Below, one piece after another: positions 17,501-26,000 of a stretch of DNA of 64,000 nt (within the stretch, counting starts at the first letter, position 1; each line of letters begins with the position of its first letter). The stretch comes from a virus. The notes beneath the pieces are model-generated. The model searched no databases and was not told where the DNA came from. It saw only the letters and a list, made by a program, of their open reading frames with translations. Position numbers and translations under genes: made by a program. The DNA is taken from IMG/VR virus record IMGVR_UViG_3300018428_000019, positions 1-64,000 of that record; one strand, given 5' to 3'.

Positions 17501-17843
17501 CGACTTTATATTTTGCTTTACTGCAAAGCTCTCCATATTTGTTATTTGAAAAGAAAGGATAAACTGATCTAGATGATATTATTATATCATATTCTACATC
17601 AAATGGAAGAGGTTGAGTGGGTTTTGTAAACTGGCTATGATCAATAAATTTTACATCATTATAAATTCCTGGCTGCGCTTCAGAATCAATACAATTGTTG
17701 TAAACGGTCACACTAAATCCTAAAGCCGCCAATTCTTTTGACATAAGAATTACAGCTGATTCAGATCCGCCTAACCCACGTTTTTCTAATGTAGTTCCAT
17801 CATAAGTCAGACCTAAAAGGTCAATAATAGCAATTTTCATCAT
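14571..17843 (-). CDS. Four-domain glycosyltransferase / FkbM methyltransferase fusion
   Basis: A 1090-residue multidomain enzyme. Residues ~1-400: GT4-type GT-B glycosyltransferase, with the glycine-rich GGSES (25-29) and the E-x7-E signature in PETFGISALE (287-295). Residues ~433-640: GT2-like GT-A domain, with VIIDSP-type opening IVIISPFRNADDY and the metal-binding DGDD (516-519). Residues ~672-870: a second GT-A-like domain opening ILIAIPTNAG with DSD (734-736). Residues ~900-1090: FkbM-type methyltransferase with VVYDIGAS and the MIKIDVQGAE motif. Such a protein could build and methyl-cap a short glycan. It is co-directional with fibre genes and follows the adhesin block, so virion glycosylation is plausible. 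The start could be 17843 or 17840. Confidence 0.88.
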   Translation of the reverse strand: MMKIAIIDLLGLTYDGTTLEKRGLGGSESAVILMSKELAALGFSVTVYNNCIDSEAQPGIYNDVKFIDHSQFTKPTQPLPFDVEYDIIISSRSVYPFFSNNKYGELCSKAKYKVVWMHDTFCEGDEHIESMLNQGIIDELFTLSDFHTNYILNCEHGVKRNFEVLKNKIFQTRNGAVKYIDEVDLSQKDKSHFVYNASVTKGLNPLLQDIWPEVKRQIPSAHLTVIGGFYRFREGAEPDAQEKDHRKYVETYPKELDVTFTGVIPQKEIAEILSNAGFMLYPTEFPETFGISALESLLYKTPLITSRFGALEETALDLACYKQNYANCPNGLFPRIDRNEQAKSFIDMTIQAYHNDYLLQQKQNYCDVIDDIYGWDTVALQWQQHFYRKLKKYLPVNQYRKVSYINDKVKRIYGRRFENPIERSEYRTTHPEKRIVIISPFRNADDYIVDHCLSVDQQDYDNYLHIVIDDNSDNEIELPSNSKRMIIRNDERCGCIANQLNYMQHATEDDIIILLDGDDFLINNPTIFKYYNQLYHEGIEFTYGSMWSLADNIPLIAQDYPNKVKKDKSYRKHLFNWKIPYTHLRTFLGKYAYKLNPSNYKIPGKGFMKSGADNPLFYELIEMVAPEKIKAVKEIMVLYNDINPLNDYKVNPIEQNQNAYSSYKSKDENKMKQILIAIPTNAGIEPETFKSIYNLEMPEGVKTHFEFFYGYQVDQIRNLIAEWGKNYDYTFWVDSDIILPKDALIKLYESDKDIISGVYMQRKHDKQILELYNEGGNIPHNELEHGLMEVKGCGFGCVLIKGHVLNEMEYPHFKYKSALNHDHTYSEDVYFCDRAREKGFKIWADTTLICEHKGHHLFVPQISYKVNTVSKEVNQHLIERSKEDVMLPFVKTYLNDMKIRWDFQPKVVYDIGASCLHWTNTAKQIWHDTKFIAFDALEEYKDVYDYYGVDYAIALLSKEKEIRTFHTNIEHPAGGSMYIEKDHKQLYHDHRQMGAMSLDELVKLNDFPMPDMIKIDVQGAEKEVLQGAIETLKSVKHLIIEVQSEEYNEGAPLKEETFDYLDEIGFRFVEEIVNYGPDADYHFIRKNLYK
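14572..14579 (-). promoter_or_regulatory. T4-type late promoter for the neck operon
   Basis: The minus strand reads TATAAATA immediately at the stop of the glycosyltransferase gene. Its predicted +1 near 14566 gives a 26-base leader with GGAGAT before the gp13 ATG. Confidence 0.83.
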
Positions 17844-17854
17844 ATAGTTATATA

Positions 17855-17998
17855 TTAATCTTCGTGTGTACAGTCTTTACAATTACAAACTTCATGGTGT
17901 CCATCTTCTTGTAAAACACCATCAGTACACCAAACTTCATTTTCGTCATCTTTGCAATGACAAGGATGATTACACTTTGTACAAATTATTTCTGCCAT
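17855..17998 (-). CDS. 47-residue Cys-rich, putative zinc-binding protein
   Basis: A short frame (ATG 17996-17998, stop 17855-17857) in the gap between the glycosyltransferase fusion and the glycine-rich protein. It reads MAEIICTKCNHPCHCKDDEN..., ending ...HHEVCNCKDCTHED. There are eight Cys in CxxC/CxC pairs (CTKC, CHC, CNCKDC) and four His in 47 residues, which strongly suggests a zinc ribbon or metallothionein-like metal site. An AGGAAT sequence lies upstream of the ATG. I do not recognise a named family. Co-transcription with an adhesin and a glycosyltransferase is seen; a function is not. Confidence 0.78.
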   Translation of the reverse strand: MAEIICTKCNHPCHCKDDENEVWCTDGVLQEDGHHEVCNCKDCTHED

Positions 17999-18007
17999 TT
18001 GTTATTC

Positions 18008-19078
18008 CTATGCATCTGCTGTATTTGTTGAAGGGTATGATCTACCTCCGCCCCAAATGATTCTAATTCCACCACTTCCGCCTGAATGACCATATGAAGC
18101 AGTATCGTCTTCTATAGCTCCACCTCCTCCACCAAATGTACCAGCCACTCCAAATGTTGAATAACCAGAAGCAGTTGCTATAGTTTGTGAACCAACTCCA
18201 CTACTAGGACCTAGCACAGAACCATTTTTTGTTAGTTCTGAACTTCCGCTCCCACTAGTTCCTTCGCCGTATAATCCTGTACCACCTCCACTTTGTTGAG
18301 CATTTCGTGATGCAGTTCCATTATTTGCTTGTCCACCGGCTCCTCCACCACCTACACCAGTCCCCAATTCATTACCACCATTTCCGCTGTAACCTCCAGC
18401 TCCTCCGCCTCCAGCGCCTCCACCATTATTTCTTGCACTTCCGCCACTGCCACCATTTCCTCCACCAGTATATTCTGTTCCAGTACCTCCATTTCCACCT
18501 GTTCCTCCAGAGCCCGAAGTAACATTGGTCAATCCGGCGCCTCCTCCATTAGCTTGTAATAAAACGGTAGCACCTCGTTTAATGTTAGTCGCACTACCGG
18601 CATTAGGGTTTGCTGATCGAGTCCCTCCTTGACCTCCGCCTCCAATAGTTAAGGTTAAATTTTCTCCTGCAGTAACAGTAAACGCGCTAGAATAAGATAA
18701 TTGTGCGCCACCACCAGCTGAGGCACCAGGTCCAGAACTACCATTATTTCCTCCGCCACCGCCACCGCCTCCTATACACACGGCAGACACTGATGTTACA
18801 CCAGTTGGAACAGTCCAAGTAAAAGCAGTGTTTGCTGTAGAATTTTGTAAAGTGTATACAACTTGACCAGATAGAGTAGTTGAATATCCTCCCTCCGCAT
18901 CATCTGCTTCGCCGTACTCATGTATGTAATGTAATTTATGCACACCAGCAATGCCCCCATCAGCTTTATTTTGTCTTGGTAGGTCTCCAAATGCCGACAC
19001 CCCTACATTGGATAAGGCACTATCTATCACTTTAGGAGCACCAATATAATTTCCCCATTTAGATTTACCGTGTGACAT
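18008..19078 (-). CDS. Glycine-rich adhesin-like tail fibre protein
   Basis: A 356-residue protein. After a ~95-residue head (…VVYTLQNSTANTAFTWTVPTGVTSVSAV) it becomes extremely Gly-rich from ~residue 105 (GGGGGGGG, GGGQGG, GGAGGGGAGG, GGGGAGG), interleaved with Asn/Ser/Thr, and closes with GGSGGIRIIWGGG. This looks like the polyglycine-II type receptor-binding adhesins of T4-related phages (gp38 of S16/T2 type) and related fibre tips of marine phages. It probably caps a long fibre and contacts the host surface. The Gly motifs are the likely site of host-range variation. The preceding gene (19087-20217) may encode the fibre it sits on. Confidence 0.75.
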   Translation of the reverse strand: MSHGKSKWGNYIGAPKVIDSALSNVGVSAFGDLPRQNKADGGIAGVHKLHYIHEYGEADDAEGGYSTTLSGQVVYTLQNSTANTAFTWTVPTGVTSVSAVCIGGGGGGGGNNGSSGPGASAGGGAQLSYSSAFTVTAGENLTLTIGGGGQGGTRSANPNAGSATNIKRGATVLLQANGGGAGLTNVTSGSGGTGGNGGTGTEYTGGGNGGSGGSARNNGGGAGGGGAGGYSGNGGNELGTGVGGGGAGGQANNGTASRNAQQSGGGTGLYGEGTSGSGSSELTKNGSVLGPSSGVGSQTIATASGYSTFGVAGTFGGGGGAIEDDTASYGHSGGSGGIRIIWGGGRSYPSTNTADA

Positions 19079-19086
19079 CTATTACC

Positions 19087-20217
19087 TCATAGAATTTGAT
19101 TATTCATATCTGTTACGCTTGTTCCATATACATAATATGCACACGCGTACACTGTAGAACCTGCAGATACTGCATCCCAATCAGCCGCCATATAAATTGA
19201 TGTATCCGCACTACCATTAGCACGACCACCAGAATTTATTGCTATGCCTTCAGGATTATATGCTGTAAAAGAATTAGAAATTAATGTATTTCTAGCCGTA
19301 GGAGTAGGATTAATAGCAATTGTATTAGGAGTAGGCGGTAAATACACTGCTAAAGTTTGGCCATTGCTTGTTCCAGAAGAATATGTTTTGGTGCCATCGA
19401 CTCTTGTATTACTTGTGGTATAAGCGTTAAAGTCAACATCACCACCTCTTTGAAATGAAACATATTTAGTTGCGCCGGTTGTGTTAGTATATTGATGAAG
19501 CATTCTTACAACCTTTCCACTTGTTTGTGTACCGGAAGCACCATTATATATTTTATATTGAAAGACAACATGACCAGCCGTAGTATTACCCAATAAAATT
19601 ACTCGTGTATCATTTACATCTGGATCAGAAGATGATCTTCTCCAACTATAAACGGTTCCATTTGAAGCAGTACCACCAATTGCAGTTGTGTTATTAGATC
19701 CTCCTATACTATATAATGTACCTCCAGTTGCTGCTGTTCTTGCCCAAAAAAATCCGGTTTCATGTGGTGTACCTGGCTGAAACGCATCAGCATAAGTAGT
19801 ATATGAAAAAGTACCATTACCAGTGGTATTTGCCATTAACTGAAAATTTGTACTTGATAAACCATTAGCACCTGTACCTAAACAACCTCTTCCTTGACCA
19901 TTAACTAATATTCGAAGCCAATCGCTTTGATAATATCTATCGGTAGCTGTCCAAGAACCAGTTGTTCCAGTTCCTAATTGTGACAATGTATAACTATCAC
20001 TAGAGTTTGGGATAAGAGTCATATCAAATACATTTCCAACAGAAATGCGGTAATCTATATCAATCGTACCTAAGCCTCTATTATAACCTTCTCTATTAGT
20101 AGGACTACCACTAAAAGAATCATAAACAGTTTGCATGTCATGAACACCAGTGTTCATGCCATCATAATAAATGCGCTTTTGGCCAACAACTCCACCATTT
20201 TGGTGTTTTCTACCCAT
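19087..20217 (-). CDS. Probable distal tail fibre / virion structural protein
   Basis: A 376-residue protein beginning MGRKHQNGGVVGQKRIYYDG. It is rich in Gly, Thr, Ser, Asn and aromatic residues, has no catalytic motif that I can see, and has a beta-rich look typical of fibre domains. It contains repeated Y/T-rich stretches (TYADAFQPGTPHETGFFWAR; VVFQYKIYNGASGTQTSGK). It lies nine bases before the glycine-rich adhesin and after two small paralogous structural genes, so it probably belongs to the same fibre. The family is unrecognised. Confidence 0.55.
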   Translation of the reverse strand: MGRKHQNGGVVGQKRIYYDGMNTGVHDMQTVYDSFSGSPTNREGYNRGLGTIDIDYRISVGNVFDMTLIPNSSDSYTLSQLGTGTTGSWTATDRYYQSDWLRILVNGQGRGCLGTGANGLSSTNFQLMANTTGNGTFSYTTYADAFQPGTPHETGFFWARTAATGGTLYSIGGSNNTTAIGGTASNGTVYSWRRSSSDPDVNDTRVILLGNTTAGHVVFQYKIYNGASGTQTSGKVVRMLHQYTNTTGATKYVSFQRGGDVDFNAYTTSNTRVDGTKTYSSGTSNGQTLAVYLPPTPNTIAINPTPTARNTLISNSFTAYNPEGIAINSGGRANGSADTSIYMAADWDAVSAGSTVYACAYYVYGTSVTDMNNQIL

Positions 20218-20228
20218 TTAACTAATTC

Positions 20229-20591
20229 CTAGTCAATAATTCTTTCATATGAAATCACATATTGTGCATCTGATGCTGTAGTTGCTGAAACTCGAATACT
20301 ATCGTTTTCTTCAAGATACACAGCAGTATCTTTAGATAAAACAATTAATGTTGTTTTAGCAATACAATCCACATCATATGCTAAATAGTGATTTGTACCG
20401 TTATTATTAAACGCTACTCGTACAGTTGTATCATTTGCTCCATCAACATTTGAAATCATAATACAGTTTACTTTATAAACATAGTTGGAACCTGATGCGT
20501 TTGTTAATACCGCTGAAAGTGAAGTACCAACTGCACCACTCACAGTATTACCATAAATTTGAGCAACGTTTACTATATTTGGTGCTGCCAT
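20229..20591 (-). CDS. Small fibre-associated structural protein (paralogue A)
   Basis: A 120-residue protein beginning MAAPNIVNVAQIYGNTV. It aligns by eye with its neighbour at 20595-20963: both share NxVNVA.(I/V).G at the start, a V.....I(M/L)I(S/G)NV segment, then a (D/T)xx(V/A)RV(A/S)..N..GT(N/D)HY motif, a TxLxVL.....(V/I)YL block and an aromatic C-terminus. This points to tandem duplication of a ~120-residue beta-sandwich protein. An AGGGAG ribosome-binding site and a late promoter box at 20614-20621 precede it. Function is unknown, probably a fibre or baseplate decoration. Confidence 0.68.
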   Translation of the reverse strand: MAAPNIVNVAQIYGNTVSGAVGTSLSAVLTNASGSNYVYKVNCIMISNVDGANDTTVRVAFNNNGTNHYLAYDVDCIAKTTLIVLSKDTAVYLEENDSIRVSATTASDAQYVISYERIID

Positions 20592-20594
20592 TTT

Positions 20595-20963
20595 TTACTC
20601 CCTAAGTGTTTCGTATTTATAATACGCATTAAGACCAGCTCCTTCCTGACCCGTTACAGTTATATAATCTTGATATTGTAAATATATAGGCAATAATTCA
20701 TCTAAAACAACTAATGATGTTCCATAAGGAACCCATGTATCATAGAGAATATAATGATCAGTTCCTGTTATATTTACAGACACACGTGCTTTAATATCTG
20801 TGCCATTTGATGAAACATTTCCTAAAATTAAGCTTTTTACAAGCCATGTTTCATTTCCAGTAGATACATTATGCAATAAAGAGGCACTTCCGCCTGAGCC
20901 CAGGTTGAATGATCTACTTTTACCTACTACAGTAGCTACATTTACTAAATTACATTCTCCCAT
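20595..20963 (-). CDS. Small fibre-associated structural protein (paralogue B)
   Basis: A 122-residue protein beginning MGECNLVNVATVVGKS. It shares the motif order of the adjacent 20229-20591 product (VNVA, an ILGNVSSNGTDIKARVSVN segment, GTDHY, TSLVVLDELLPIYLQ), so the two are paralogues that have diverged well below close identity. It ends 3 bases before its neighbour, and its start lies 3 bases after the collagen-like gene. A beta-rich virion component is likely; the family name is unknown to me. Confidence 0.68.
   Translation of the reverse strand: MGECNLVNVATVVGKSRSFNLGSGGSASLLHNVSTGNETWLVKSLILGNVSSNGTDIKARVSVNITGTDHYILYDTWVPYGTSLVVLDELLPIYLQYQDYITVTGQEGAGLNAYYKYETLRE
20614..20621 (-). 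promoter_or_regulatory. T4-type late promoter inside the end of paralogue B
   Basis: The minus strand reads TATAAATA within the last codons of the 20595-20963 gene. Its predicted +1 near 20608 leaves a 17-base leader containing AGGGAG before the ATG at 20591. Confidence 0.72.
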
Positions 20964-20966
20964 AAA

Positions 20967-23015
20967 TCACCCAAATATCATTGCCATTGCAATTGCAAGA
21001 CCAGTACCACCACCGGATGCACCTTGTGATCCGGTGTATCCAGTGCTACCTCCAGATCCTGTAAATCCAGTTGCTCCACGCGATCCAGTATAACCCAGTG
21101 CTCCTCGAGATCCAGTATAACCCAGTGCTCCGCGAGATCCAGTATAACCCAGTGCTCCTCGAGATCCAGTATAACCTTGTAAACCAAAAGATCCTGTGTA
21201 ACCAGTAGCTCCGCGAGATCCAGTGTACCCAATAGGACCCTGTGAACCAGTGTAACCAATAGGACCTTGCGAACCAGTATATCCGATCGGTCCTTGCGAA
21301 CCTGTATAACCCTGTGAACCTGTGTAACCAGTAACACCGCGAGATCCAGTGTATCCAATTACACCTTGAGAACCTGTATAACCAATAACACCCTGCGAAC
21401 CAGTGTAACCAATAGGACCACGAGAACCAGTGTAACCTCTTGATCCCGTATAACCAATTACTGTAGATCTTGATCCAGTATAACCAATCACACCTTGAGA
21501 TCCAGTATAACCAACAAACTGGCCAGCATCTGTCCAAGTCGCTCCATCCCAAACATAAAGGTGATCATCTGCTTGTACAATATAAGCATCACCGGCAGTA
21601 TTACCAGATGATGGTAGGTTACCTGTTGTTGCAACTGTACCTTGAATTGCTATAGATGTACCATCGGCACCTCTAGATCCTGTAAATCCTCTTGATCCTG
21701 TGTAACCGCGAGATCCAGTGTACCCAATAGGACCTTGCGAACCAGTGTATCCAATAACACCTTGAGATCCTGTATAACCAATAACACCTCGAGAACCTGT
21801 ATAACCCTGTGAACCTGTAAATCCTGGATCACCTTTAACACCTTGAGATCCAACGAAACCAACTGATCCTGTATAACCCTTTACACCATCATGAGCAAAC
21901 CATGCTGATACAACTGTGGTACTATTAGTACTTCCCGAAGTCACGTTAAATGCTATTCTATCACCGGATGAAATAGATAACCCAGGATTAATTAGTGCTG
22001 TATTACTCCCTTGACCTGCTAATGATACTGTTGCAGTAGATGCTGTGCCATTAATGTATAGTGTTACAGTACAGGTGTTAAGACTTTCAGTTGAAATTGT
22101 TAAATATTCTAAGTTACAATCAATTGGAACTCTTACGCCTTGAGTTGGGCTCGCGCCATTACCAAAAGCAAAATAGGCGCCATTAGTTGCTCCTGAACTT
22201 CTTTCAGCTTCAATTACAAAGAATCCACCGCCAGTTCCGTTAACACCTGAATTACCTCTTGAACCGGTATAACCAAAATCACCTTGCGATCCAACAAAAC
22301 CTGGGTCACCTTTAACACCTTGCGATCCAACAAAACCAACTGATCCTGTAAATCCTGGATCACCTCTTGATCCCGTATAACCAATTTCACCTTGAACAGC
22401 AGGAATAAACGTAATTATAAGTTCATCAGCATCAGATAATGTTAATCCACCACCAGCTGAACTAACACTTGCAACAAGAACACCAGAATTATTTGTAAAT
22501 GTTGAAGTAACTTCAAAGGCCATAAATTCGCCAGATGTTAAATCGGCAGGTTTAAATAATAATGTACCTCTTATTAAGCTGGATCCATAGTTGTCAAGTG
22601 TAGAAAAATAACTTGTAAGATCATTACCGTCTGCATCAAAAGCATTAATTCCAATCTGTGTTGCAGATCCAATGGTTGCATTATCAAATCTAAATTCGCC
22701 ACTTAAAGCAGTATTAACGGTTGTTCCTGTATCATAAACATAACGTATACCTTGTACGTTTGAGGAACCTGTATATCCAACCGAACCAGTATAACCTCGT
22801 GAACCGTCAAAACCCCGCGATCCAGAGTAACCTATTAAACCTCTAGATCCTGTAAATCCAGCTCCTTTAGATCCCGTAAAACCCTGTGATCCAGTATAAC
22901 CTAAATTTGGCTGAACTGTCCAAGAAGTAGAAGTGCTATCATAAGAATAATCTATTCCATTTGCAGAATAAGTATCATTATGACTTGGATTTATTGGAAA
23001 ATTAAGTATAGCCAT
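20967..23015 (-). CDS. Collagen-like tail fibre protein with GYTGS repeats
   Basis: A 682-residue protein with long runs of Gly-x-y triplets in which GYTGS(Q/R)G(V/P/A)I is repeated dozens of times, mainly in the C-terminal third (bases ~21000-21500 and ~21660-21870), with shorter runs near the N-terminus. The runs separate globular beta-rich blocks at ~residues 90-205, ~255-375 and ~475-520. The last block, with the ...VATTGNLPSSGNTAGDAYIVQADDHLYVWDG sequence type, is common in marine phage fibres. Collagen-like triplets make stiff trimeric shafts in phage fibres. It is in tight register with the neighbouring structural genes (TAAATG junction with the upstream gene). Confidence 0.85.
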   Translation of the reverse strand: MAILNFPINPSHNDTYSANGIDYSYDSTSTSWTVQPNLGYTGSQGFTGSKGAGFTGSRGLIGYSGSRGFDGSRGYTGSVGYTGSSNVQGIRYVYDTGTTVNTALSGEFRFDNATIGSATQIGINAFDADGNDLTSYFSTLDNYGSSLIRGTLLFKPADLTSGEFMAFEVTSTFTNNSGVLVASVSSAGGGLTLSDADELIITFIPAVQGEIGYTGSRGDPGFTGSVGFVGSQGVKGDPGFVGSQGDFGYTGSRGNSGVNGTGGGFFVIEAERSSGATNGAYFAFGNGASPTQGVRVPIDCNLEYLTISTESLNTCTVTLYINGTASTATVSLAGQGSNTALINPGLSISSGDRIAFNVTSGSTNSTTVVSAWFAHDGVKGYTGSVGFVGSQGVKGDPGFTGSQGYTGSRGVIGYTGSQGVIGYTGSQGPIGYTGSRGYTGSRGFTGSRGADGTSIAIQGTVATTGNLPSSGNTAGDAYIVQADDHLYVWDGATWTDAGQFVGYTGSQGVIGYTGSRSTVIGYTGSRGYTGSRGPIGYTGSQGVIGYTGSQGVIGYTGSRGVTGYTGSQGYTGSQGPIGYTGSQGPIGYTGSQGPIGYTGSRGATGYTGSFGLQGYTGSRGALGYTGSRGALGYTGSRGALGYTGSRGATGFTGSGGSTGYTGSQGASGGGTGLAIAMAMIFG
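21010..21870 (-). repeat. Tandem GYTGS collagen-like coding repeat array
   Basis: Near-identical 24-33-base units such as GGATCCAGTATAACC (plus-strand sense) recur dozens of times, interrupted near 21510-21660 by a non-repetitive segment. Units keep the triplet frame, so slippage or recombination would change shaft length in steps of whole Gly-x-y blocks. Confidence 0.85.
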
Positions 23016-26000
23016 TTATGCACTCTTCCCTAGTAAATTTCTTTCTGGATCAAATTCAACAAATACTCCTGATACCGATTTATCCCAAGTAGCTTCTGAA
23101 TATCCAGTAATTAAAAATGTAGAACCATTATTATCAATACTATATGAAAAATCAGCAGATCCTGATCCAATTTGATATTTAGACCAACCTAAATAACCTC
23201 CTAAACCATCGCTATCAAAATTAAATATTGCAAGACCCATATCTTTAGAACCATACGTAATGGTATCATCTGCAAAAGTACCAGCCGTATTACAAACTAT
23301 AGCTAATCTTCCGTCTGGAAGTAATGTACTTGGTTTTCCGTTTTGATCTATTTCTTCAGATGTTTCTGAACCAATTTGAAACCCTTGACTCCAACTATCA
23401 GTATCGTAATTAAATGTAATTACGCCAATATCTTCAGATCCAAACGTTGGTGAACCATTTACAGAACCAAATGATGTATATGACAATGCCAATGTGTTAG
23501 GAATTTTTGGATGTAAATCATGAACATTCATTGCTTTATCATTAAAACCAGATCCTTGGTTATAATATTCAGCAACCCAAGCATTTGGATCAAAAATACC
23601 AAGGAATAAATCATAGCCACCAAATAATGGGGTATCAGAGTCAGGTGAACCAATATCAGTACCTAATTGTCCGGTTGTTCTACCGCAAAATGCGATATGA
23701 CCATTTTTAGAACCACCAGTACCAGCTGCAGTCTGAATATAGAATGGATGACCAGATGCATCAACATTAAATCTTACGGTATCACCTGTATCGATAGTAA
23801 TAGTTGGATTATCAGTAGATGAGTTAATTGTACCATTTCTATCTGAACCAGTCATTCTATAAGCAATTGCACCATTATTTGATACATCAATATCATAAGT
23901 ATTTGTCCCGGCTTGAACATCTGTTACAATCAACTGTCCACCCATAATGTTGTGAATACCACATTGATAATAATATGTTCCTGCTGTAGTTGGAGTCCAT
24001 ACTACTTGACCTGTTGTTCTACCTTGGCCAGCAGCAGGAGGATCAGTTACCAATAATGCAGTACCAGTTAATTCTGTAATCGCATAGATTTCTTCATCTT
24101 GCGCTGTGCCATTTTGCCAGAACCTAAATTGCTCAGATGCAATATCCCATTGAAATAATGTATAGTCATAAACACCCGATAAACCATCATTGGTTCTTGC
24201 AATATTACCAGAAACTTGACCACCTAAATAATAATATTCTAGATCTCTTGATTTAATCACATCATAAGCAAAAACATTTCCATCATCAGCAGTAGCATCA
24301 CCAACAGTAGACACTTGATGGATTTTGAAGAAATCATCTGAAACTCTATGTACAATTTTTCCTTCTTGTGATTCACGAATATATTGATCAGTGTTTTTAA
24401 AATCTTGTAAATCTTTCTGATCAACAATTCCTAAGAATCCAGTAAACAAGCCATTGGCACCATATGAACCATTATATTCAGTATGAACAGTATTAGCACT
24501 ATTATTTGATAGTGAAGCCGATAATCCAACCGAAACTTGTACTGTTGATAATGAAGTATTTGGGAATGTATTACTATCATATTCTCCAGCAAAAATAAAA
24601 TCTGTTGGATAAATGTATGATGAATCATAATAATACGCATTTGATGTTGATTGATCAGTGTGATAAACACCAGTCCCAAATCCATCTTTCCATAATCTAA
24701 ATAGAATACCATCTTCACCGACAGAGTGAGATGTAGATGAACCAACTGTTACAAAATTTCTATTATGAGCATCCCACACCATTGATTTATTAATATCGTC
24801 ATTACCCATATGACCAAGAGTATTTCCCCAGATAAGGCTACCATCACTATCATTAATCATAGCAAAGAGTGTATCTCTTCTCATTAGAATATCATTAGTA
24901 TAATCTGGATGTGAAGCATTGCTATCTAAGTCATGACCGCTAGCAGCAACAATAAATCTTACTTGTCCGTTATGAAAGAAATTCTCTTCATTCCACCACC
25001 AATCTCTTTTATCAGAGTCTTCAATAACTAAAGAATGGAATGAATTTAATTTACCATACTTTGATTGATATGTTTTTGCCCAACGTAACGTAGTATTATG
25101 CGTAGTAATTCCAGATTGCGCAGAATCTACATAAATGGTGTGTTTTTCAATTAATGGTAGACCATATCCGCCTTTACCATTCGAATCACCGTCAGTCAAA
25201 GTAAGATCTTCAGTTTGACCTACGACAACAATATCATACTTGTTACTATCATCATAGTATTTCAATACCCCAATATCATTAAATACTGATTCTTTCTGTT
25301 GCCAATTTGCAGTAGTACTACCAGAAATGCTAGCGCCAGTTGTGTCTAATCTTCGTGTATTAAAATGAATCAAATCAGAAGTAAACACATTGCCATAACC
25401 CCACATTGGAGCTCTACTTGTTCCACGGGTTTCAGAACCACAGAAGAAAAAATCACCAGTGCCAACTTTACCTGGCTGAATTCTTTCGATATGTAAATTA
25501 GGTGTATGAGGCGCACCAGGCAATGCTTCAGTGGATTTTGAAACAGTAACGTTACCATTTCCATCCATTAAAAATAATAAACCATGATTAAACGTAAAAT
25601 CAGAATCATCTGTATAACTATTATTTTCAATAAACCCTACAGTATATTCTGTTCCATTTCTATCAACTGTACAATGATCTGTTATTTTATGAACATTTGT
25701 ACCTTGATATAAACCTTTTACCCAATCCACTGTATTTGTTTTAAGATCAATTTTACTAATTAATCCTGTTCTTTTATTTGCTGCATTAAGTGTATATCCA
25801 GAAACAATACCTTTTTCATTACTTAATATATCAATATTATCTAATTGAGAAGAATCTGGACCAAAATCCATTTTCAAATCTTTATAATGATCATAATTTT
25901 TATCCCAGGCTTCAACGAGTGGAATATTATTAATATAATCGTGTCCTACCGCATAAAAAACACCATTAGCTGAATCTTCTCTTGCAATATCAAATAATTT

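Noticed and set aside
20978-21862. Alternative-frame proteins across the collagen-like array
   Set aside because: Repetitive DNA keeps all frames open; the products (long Leu/Val or Trp/Tyr repeats) are by-products of the GYTGS codons.
21010-21870. CRISPR-like repeat array
   Set aside because: Repeats are in-frame collagen triplets of varying length with no unique spacers.
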